Both the position numbers and the translations under genes were made by a program. Shown piece by piece: positions 57,335-64,000 of a stretch of DNA of 64,000 nucleotides. Origin of the DNA: Cladophialophora immunda (Eukaryota > Ascomycota > Eurotiomycetes > Chaetothyriales > Herpotrichiellaceae); contig NW_015622542.1 in assembly GCF_000835495.1 (NCBI RefSeq), positions 5,168,485 through 5,232,484 on the forward strand, given 5' to 3'. Position 1 is the stretch's first letter; the number at the start of each line of letters is the position of its first letter. The notes under the pieces were generated by a model. It made no database searches, had not been told where the DNA came from, and saw only the letters and a list, made by a program, of their open reading frames with translations.

Positions 57335-58447
57335 TTAGCACACCAGTTCGACGACTCTTCGCGCGTCCATGCCTGTAGCGGGAATCCGTGTAACTTCGAC
57401 CCAGCCGCCTTGGGTTGCTGCGACGATCTTCCCGTCCACGCAAACCATCCTCCACTGTTCGTCTGGTTCATCGAACTCAATCCTCAAGGCCTCGATATCT
57501 TCGTACGTCACCTTCGGGTCGGTGACGTGCTTTCCAGACTGATAGGCTAGATGCAGTATTCGCATGATTTCTGAAGCCGGTTCAGCGCCAATAGCGACAA
57601 GTCGGAGGCTACCATCGAGAGGTCTCGTAGCTGGTGAAATTTGGAAATGCTCCTCCAGGTTGGATACCATAGTGGCGAGCACGTAAGAGTGTTGCGGTCC
57701 AGGCAGGTCTCTCCACTCGCCGTCTGATTTCCGCCATTTGACTTTACCGCTGTACTGGTGAACCTCTTTCAATAGCTGCTCTGCAGCCATTTGGAACCTC
57801 GCGAGGCCATGCTTGCGATATTCCGTCGTGTCGCTCATTGCCACCAGACTTGCGTGCAGCCCCCAGCTCGCAACCACGGCGCCGTACATGATCGGCCCAT
57901 CCTCATCCTCATCACCTATAGCTTCCCGGTCTTGACCTTCGTTGACGACCAGCTCCGCACCGCGGCTGAAACAAACCTTGAAGGACGGCAGCGATTTTGG
58001 TCTTCCTTCCATCATAGTCTTGAGAGGGTCTTGAGCAACACCCGAGCTCCATGCCAAAGCATTCGCTGTTCCCATGGGTATCAGAACAATGGCGGGTTTA
58101 AGGAATATCGAAGGAGCTCGAACGTCATCATTCCGCCGGTTCAACAGAGTTGTGAACGTGTTGACGATATCAACAATGCCGCCGTCTCCTGACAGCAAGA
58201 TGATTGTTTGCTTGACGCCTTGTCGCGCGTTCACGATGAAAAGTTTCTCGGTCAACTCGATGATTGTCTTGGTAGACTTGGTTTCGTGTGTGAAGTAGAC
58301 AATGCTGTGGCTGTCGAGCAACGGCTTGATAGATTCTTCATAGTATTCTTTTGCTTTGTGACGACCAGACAGAATTGAGATGACCACATGTATCTCACGG
58401 TCGGGGAGCAGATGGCCCGGCAGTGATTGCTGAGCCGGCAACGACAT
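57335..58447 (-). CDS. diacylglycerol/sphingoid lipid kinase domain protein
   Basis: Single exon of 370 residues from the ATG at 58447 (MSLPAQQSLPG). The DAGK catalytic fold is recognisable: HVVISILSGRHKAKEYYEESIKPLLD at the N-terminus, the nucleotide-binding LLSGDGGIVDIVNTF (GDGG form of the GGDGT motif), IVLIPMGTANALAWS, and the later segments VVASWGLHASLVAMSD and VCVDGKIVAA. Shorter than most ceramide or sphingosine kinases, without a membrane helix. It probably phosphorylates a sphingoid base, ceramide or diacylglycerol in the cytosol or at membranes; the substrate cannot be chosen. Confidence 0.83.
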   Translation of the reverse strand: MSLPAQQSLPGHLLPDREIHVVISILSGRHKAKEYYEESIKPLLDSHSIVYFTHETKSTKTIIELTEKLFIVNARQGVKQTIILLSGDGGIVDIVNTFTTLLNRRNDDVRAPSIFLKPAIVLIPMGTANALAWSSGVAQDPLKTMMEGRPKSLPSFKVCFSRGAELVVNEGQDREAIGDEDEDGPIMYGAVVASWGLHASLVAMSDTTEYRKHGLARFQMAAEQLLKEVHQYSGKVKWRKSDGEWRDLPGPQHSYVLATMVSNLEEHFQISPATRPLDGSLRLVAIGAEPASEIMRILHLAYQSGKHVTDPKVTYEDIEALRIEFDEPDEQWRMVCVDGKIVAATQGGWVEVTRIPATGMDARRVVELVC

Positions 58448-60720
58448 CTTGCGCACCCTTAGACTCTCTTGTCAAGGTAGATACGGTAATCCGGTCAACG
58501 GTGTTGGGTTCCTCTGCCGGCCTTTGGCGATCAATTCATATTTCCCGGGAGATTATGGCCAATCAATGACTTGACGGCGTATGAGGTGAATAGGTATGCT
58601 TCCGTGCTACGTAACTAGCGTGGGTATAGCTGTCGGCAGAACCGTTCATATGCTGGCTCGTGGAGCCGTCCAAGTCATCAGTAAGCCCTATAAAATAAGG
58701 TGAGGTGCCTAAGACCACTTTCCATAAACCGGAATCCTTGCGGAAAGCATCAACCGTGGAGCATGACAATACGCTGTAGGTGAGTAAGCGGCGTAGCAAT
58801 GTTTGGGGTCCAAGTTTGTCCGAAGCGGCTGGGGGAAAAGAAGTACGGATGACCGTGTCCCAGGAGCAGAACTTCGCCGACGGACAATGCTCAGTGCTAT
58901 GGATGGATATGCAGGTTCACTTTGAAAGATGATGGGTCTGACTAGAGTGCGTCTTGCAAGGGAGGTTGAAGTGGCCAAAGAAAAACACGACCCAGTTAGT
59001 GTCGCTAGATAGATAGCGAGATATTACGAAGTACACTCGACACACTAAAGTGGTTCTGGAAGGTAGAGCGAGCAGAGTTAGGCGGTGCCTGGGGATAAGC
59101 ATTAACCCTGCCGTCCAGCGAGGCTTTATTTGTCATTGTTCGAGATAGCGAGCATGGATTCCACCTCTTCTCGGTCCGCGATGGACCTATAGCTTTGTTT
59201 CTTCGCTTCTTTCTTCTCTCCTATCCCAAAGCGGCCCCGGCGACTAAACTCCCCCGACATCGTCTTCCTTAATGGCCCCTGAACGACGACAATTTTCGAC
59301 CTATTCGATCCACTGTCCAAGTCGGGCATTATGTTGTTTCTGGATGCGTCAGACGTGGATTTCTCACGTCGGATTGTTCCGTTCCCTGGCAAATCTGTCG
59401 CGGTTCCTCGGGACCAGCTATATCGGCCAGAGTCCCGGTAAAACGTGCCTCAACTGATCTCACGGCCGTACAATTGTGGCAGATCCTACAAAGCTGGATG
59501 GTATTGCTTGCGTAGTCGATAAGAGCCCCGCGTAAGTGGCCAACAAGGACGGAAATACTACTTTCCGCCTGTGGAAAGACAGGAGAAAATTTCCCAATTG
59601 GAGTCTCATTAAATCCGCAGGAATACTTCCCCTGCCGTCTAGAGAATATGGGGATATCCTATTTTGACCCCATAACACCTGAGTGGCTACTTTGGTTTGA
59701 TAGAACTCCCCAGTGCTCAAGGGTTCAACATTGGCAGCAAGCTACCCGTCTCCCATTACCCCGTACAGTCAGACCAATGGGCACCTTGCTTCTTCGGACG
59801 CGCGGTCCCTCGGCAGGAGATGGTTCCGCTCAATAACGATGAGGCTGACCTACCACTCACCAGCAAATCATGTTGCCTCCACCGACACCGGGTCGTGGGT
59901 TTCTGGCCCAGCGGCTTGCCTGAGGAATACGAGAGCATCTTGGCCAGGCAATACAAGGGCTGATTCGATCCTCCACCAATAAGATCTTCTGGGAAACAAG
60001 ATACTTTGAGCCCTCAAGGGCGGGGTGCATCAGCTTCCCCGCCACCCAACATCTATTCTGAGACAGACTTTCGCCCGGTGCTCTCAATACTTGTGGAGGA
60101 CTTGTGTGTGTTGAGTGCGTCGCCGCTTTACTTGGGGCACAGCGAACGTCGTAGGGCGTCGGTGGTGGTGTTTTCAGTGGCGCTCACTTTCCGTATCTAG
60201 TTGCATGTCCTCGCCTTATGAAGGCATCCATGCACCGTGAAACAGCTGAGCTGATATGGGAGGGAAATCGGAACCGACCAGGACTGGCAGGTGATGAAGG
60301 AATCTAGACCAGGGCAACGGCCCAAGCCTCTGTCCGCATGATGTTACTGGCTGACTTTCTTTTTAGAGAAGTATCTCCAGCACTCTTACCCTAGCCCTTG
60401 GTGGTAGGTTGGATACGAGCACAGACCTCTTTTGGCATCTTACAGGCCGAGAACCCAGCTTCCCTTCGCAGACCGGCTGGCGCCGAGGATGGTGCACCCT
60501 GGGTAGCACATATTGTAACCCTTGTCCTTGATGTGGCACTATTGTGGGTTACGGGATATCTGCTTGCTCTTATGTAAGAGGCAGGAAGCAAATATATAAC
60601 CATTGCTCCTGCCCTCCCCTCGAAGCAAAACTTTCCTTAGCCTCAGACTGCTAGCATTCCCCGGCATATCAGCCAGCCCGACTACCAGTTCTAGATTACA
60701 TCGCGTTACCATCTGGAAAG
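58448..60720. other. long intergenic stretch, no gene recognised
   Basis: About 2.3 kb. Small frames exist (minus 59126-59392, minus 59460-59720, plus 59697-59963), the first two rather protein-like, but none carries a known motif or a clear splice partner, so none is called. Confidence 0.45.
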
Positions 60721-62709
60721 ATGGCGACTGCTAATGGAGCCAATGGCACGCAAAAGTCGGCCCTCGTCCCGGTCGATGAGTTTGTTGGGCGAGACTACGA
60801 CTATCTCATCTGTGGTGGCGGTACAGCTGGTCTAGCTGTTGCTGCCCGTTTGACAGAGAATCCAGACGTCACCGTCGGTGTTATCGAAGCAGGCAAGAGT
60901 CGACTTGGTGACCCGCTGGTTGATATCCCAGCAATGTTTACGCAGATGCTGGGCAATAAGGAGTACGATTGGGCTTGGGAAACCATTCCTCAGGTAGAGA
61001 CTCACCGCCCTTGCCCTTTGCCATGAACTAACTCTTGTGCAGCCGGGAAACAAGAACAAAGTCCACCAAGTAGCCCGGGGTAAAGCGCTGGGCGGCTCGA
61101 GCGCAATCAATTACATGATGTGAGTTCCACCACTCCGACAGTGACCAGCCTCGTGGCCTAACGTCAACAAAGGTATGTACGCGGATCAGACCAAGACTAC
61201 GACGACTGGGCCGAACTAGCGAACGACCCCTCGTGGTCCTCTGCCAACATGAAGCAATACATGCGAAAGCACCAGACACTAGAGCCTGTCGACGAACGAA
61301 TCGCCGACCGCTCTACCATGCCATTCGTTGGAGAGAATCACGGCACAAGCGGTCCCGTGCGGACTGGCTTCAACGACTTCAGACTCCCCCTCGAGGACGA
61401 TGTGATCAAAGCTGCCGACCATGCTACTGGATTTGACAAAAAGCCAATCGACCCATGGAGTGGAGACCATATTGGATTCTATAACACTCTGGGTGCCGTG
61501 GTGCGCACGGGCCCCGACAAAGGCAAGCGTAGTTACGCTGCTCGAGGATACTTCCAGCCCAACGAACACCGCCCGAATCTCAAAGTCATAACCGAGACGG
61601 TGGTCGCTCGAGTCGTCCTCGAAAACAAGAAAGCCACAGGTGTGGAGTTCATCCACAATGGCCAGAAGCATACCGTCAAGGCCAAACGAGAGGTGATTGT
61701 CTGTGGCGGAACCATCAACTCTCCCCAGATCCTTGAGATGTCTGGCATTGGCAACCCTGAGATTCTCAGAGCCGCTGGCGTTGAATGCTTGGTCGATCTC
61801 CCATCCGTGGGAGAGAACTATCAAGATCATGCCGCTACAGCTGCAGTCTATCAACTTGCGGATGGCCAGATGTCCGCCGACTCGATCTACAAGCCCGAAG
61901 TCATGGCGGCCGCGCAGAAGGCCCTGGTAGAAGAACAAGGCGGACCCTTGACCGCGATCCAATCCGTTCAAGGCTTCTTCCCCTGCACCATGTTCCTGGA
62001 GGACGGCGAGCTGGACCAGACCATCAAGTCGATTGAGAGCGCCAAAGCGAAGACGCCGTTCCAGAGGAAGCAATGGGACCAGGTCATCTCCCACCTCAAG
62101 AGCAACAAGTCGGCGAATCTGCAGCTCGTCTTCATCGCCGCGACGGGAAATCTGCATGAAGGGCCCGGCGACCAGAGCAAGCTGTTCCCTCCCCCGGCCG
62201 AGGGGGCCAAAGACGGCGTCACCTTGGCCGTGTGCCTGCAATATCCCGTCTCCAGGGGCCATATCCACATCAAATCCGCCGATCCGACCGTGGCCCCCGA
62301 AGTCCACCCCAACTACCTGGGCCAGGAAGCTGACGTGGCCGTACTGGCCGCGGGCCTGAAATTCGTCGAGAAGACGGCCTCGTCCCCGTCCCTCAAGGAC
62401 AAGCTCTCGCACCGCATCGGGCCTGAGCCGGACAAGTTCCCCCTCGACTCTGTCCAGTCCCGTCGCGCGGCTGTCAGGGAGCACGTCCTGGGCGAGTACC
62501 ACAGCTGCGGCTCGTGCGCGATGGGCGACACGGTCGACTCGCGCCTCAGGGTCAAGGGCGTGCAGAACCTGCGTGTCGCCGACGCCAGCGTCTTCCCCAA
62601 CAACGTCAGCGGCAATATCCTGAGCAGCGTGTATATGATCGCCGAGAAGGCGGCGGATATGATCAAGGAGGACTGGGACTATGCCGCGTTGAACAAGTTC
62701 TCCAAGTGA
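60721..62709 (+). CDS. GMC-family FAD oxidoreductase
   Basis: Exons 60721-60993, 61043-61119 and 61173-62709 give 628 residues. The ADP-binding motif is YLICGGGTAGLAVAARL, followed by GVIEAGKS; the second exon carries the FAD-binding ARGKALGGSSAINYM, completed by MYVRGSDQDYDDWAEL after the intron. GMC signature 2-type GGTINSPQILEMSGIG is in the middle. The C-terminal active-site region is YHSCGSCAMG, with the expected His, and VFPNNVSGN, with Asn in place of a second His, a combination common in fungal members. No signal peptide is seen, so likely intracellular. Substrates of the family are alcohols or sugars; this one is unspecified. Confidence 0.9.
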
Positions 62710-63374
62710 AAAAAAAAGGCGTGTTTTTCCGCGAAGTACCTATCATAAAACATACAAAAACAAAGGGGAAAGATGAGCGGAGTATTGGGTCTCGCATAGA
62801 ATGAGCCTTGACCCATCATCTCTGTCCATGTTCACGTCCATATCTGTGTGGAAACTGTGTAGCAGGGAATCTTCGCCCAGTAGCTCTCCTGCAGAACGAA
62901 CTAGATATATGTGCGTGATTATTACGACGCAACATTCCTTTTGCGAATAGCTGGTATACAAAAGTCCCTTCCAATCCCAATCGGTGTGGCAGCAATGCAC
63001 AATGCACATGCCCATCCTGCGTTTGAGATGATCTATAGTGAGCGAGAGGAAGTAAAGCATGATATTGCCAGTCTTGTGGATGATCGATTCCCACGCTCAC
63101 GATGCCCCCGCCTCTATGCTTCTTCGCCACTCCTGCAGTAGGTACCACATGGCTCTTGATCGCGGCTTTTCTGTTATTCAATCAGCCGTGCCAAAGGTCG
63201 GATCCTCCGGAGCACTCAGCGGAATCCCGATTCGGTTATGCTTTCGAACCTCCATATCATTGCACACTAAATGAAGCATGCTGGAGCCTGCAGCGAGTCC
63301 TCAAGACACGGGGATGTTGATATTTTCGGGCTCCGCCCCTGAAGCAGGAAACCCAGGTGATCTCTCTCCCAACA
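62710..63374. other. intergenic between convergent genes
   Basis: About 0.67 kb with 3' ends on both sides. Nothing else supported. Confidence 0.5.
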
Positions 63375-63998
63375 TCAAGTCCACCTTGCGCACGCGTGCT
63401 CCACGGCATAATCACGATACCTGGCCAGCAAGTCCGTCGTCTCGACTGTGCCCTGCGTTCCAAATGTGAAGTGCGCGGCCAGAGCGTCCATGTTTACAGC
63501 AACTTGCCGTTGGAGTTTCTTGGGCAAGTTGAGCGTGAGCCACTGTTCGTCAACATCGTCCATCGGTAGATTGTCCAAGACGTCGTCTGCCCAGACAGCA
63601 ATCAAGTTGATACTCAGTCGTTGATCCATGGGCAGCCAGACTTTGTCGTTGCTTCCTTGACCGGCGCTGCTACCCATCCTATACGTATCGAGACGGTCGT
63701 TGGCGAGGTTTTCGAGAAAAGAATAGTGTTCCTGGGCGGCGATTGCCCAAGACTTTAGGCCTGTGCCCCAGGTCTTATACTCTATATCTGCGACGGGGGT
63801 ACGGAATATGTCTGATTCGTTCGGGAGTCGCAGCCAGCGGTGTCCAGTATAGGGCGGCCCCTGAAATGGCCCGAAGAAATAATCATCCGGACCTGTCCAG
63901 TTGGGATATGACCAGTATGTCCACGGCTTGCGCGATGGTTGACGGAGACTGAATATGTTCGGTTCATAGTCGGTCAGTTCAGGCATGTAGGGATGGAG
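63375..63998 (-). CDS. hypothetical protein, possibly 5'-truncated at the window edge
   Basis: Frame ends at 63375; an ATG occurs at 63986 (MPELTDYEPNIF, 203 residues), but the frame is still open to the edge, so the start may lie outside. The sequence is Trp/Tyr/Pro-rich: PWTYWSYPNWTGPDDYFFGPFQGPPYTGHRWLR, then YKTWGTGLKSWAIAAQEHYSFLENLANDRLD, and LSINLIAVWADDVLDNLP. It looks like a conserved fungal enzyme or part of one, with no transmembrane segment, but I do not recognise the family. Convergent with the GMC oxidoreductase. Confidence 0.6.
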   Translation of the reverse strand, partial: LHPYMPELTDYEPNIFSLRQPSRKPWTYWSYPNWTGPDDYFFGPFQGPPYTGHRWLRLPNESDIFRTPVADIEYKTWGTGLKSWAIAAQEHYSFLENLANDRLDTYRMGSSAGQGSNDKVWLPMDQRLSINLIAVWADDVLDNLPMDDVDEQWLTLNLPKKLQRQVAVNMDALAAHFTFGTQGTVETTDLLARYRDYAVEHACARWT

Positions 63999-64000
63999 AG

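Noticed and set aside
59126..59963. Three small frames (two minus, one plus) before the GMC gene
   Set aside because: Somewhat protein-like but no motif, splice logic or consistent start; left as uncalled.
61279..62502. 407-residue minus-strand frame
   Set aside because: Antisense shadow of the GMC oxidoreductase, which has all family motifs.

Overview
The window is nuclear DNA from a filamentous ascomycete (Pezizomycotina). The reasons are genes cut by short GT-AG introns (about 45-90 bases, often with a CTAAC/CTGAC branch site), a fungal-type C2H2 transcription factor, a SesA-like NB-ARC/TPR NLR, GPR1/FUN34/YaaH and TDT/Ssu1-type transporters, and two fungal P450s. No bacterial, viral or organellar signature was seen, and I cannot name the species. 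One assembly gap (N run, 21050-21954) interrupts the NLR.

Bases 1-20,000 are an accessory-type metabolic region: a 5'-truncated F-box-like gene, a zinc alcohol dehydrogenase, a CYP504-like P450, a C2H2 regulator, an LDH_2-family oxidoreductase, an unknown acidic protein, a PLP-dependent decarboxylase, a tail-anchored cytochrome b5 built from three small exons, an aldo-keto reductase, a GPR1-type transporter and a GFA-domain protein. Decarboxylase + oxidoreductases + P450 + cytochrome b5 + regulator + transporter would fit catabolism of an aromatic amine or amino acid; this is inference from families and order only.

Bases 20,220-24,889 hold the most unusual locus: a minus-strand NLR (SesA-like N-terminus, Asn/Gly-rich prion-like linker, NB-ARC, nearly identical 126-base TPR repeats running into the gap), bracketed by imperfect inverted repeats that begin beside TA dinucleotides. 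A second P450 follows (24,989-26,967).

From 28,300 to about 43,000 the content is housekeeping: ribosomal protein L7 with a box C/D snoRNA in its second intron, ESCRT-II Snf8/Vps22, Rad26/CSB, a Yak1/DYRK kinase and eIF3c. Beyond that come a Ssu1-type transporter, a single-pass membrane protein, an SRPK kinase, a metallophosphoesterase, a small membrane protein, a lipid kinase, a GMC oxidoreductase and an unknown gene reaching the right edge.

Exon limits were placed by hand from splice consensus, phase continuity and family motifs, and no alignment was run. Family names rest on motif recognition.
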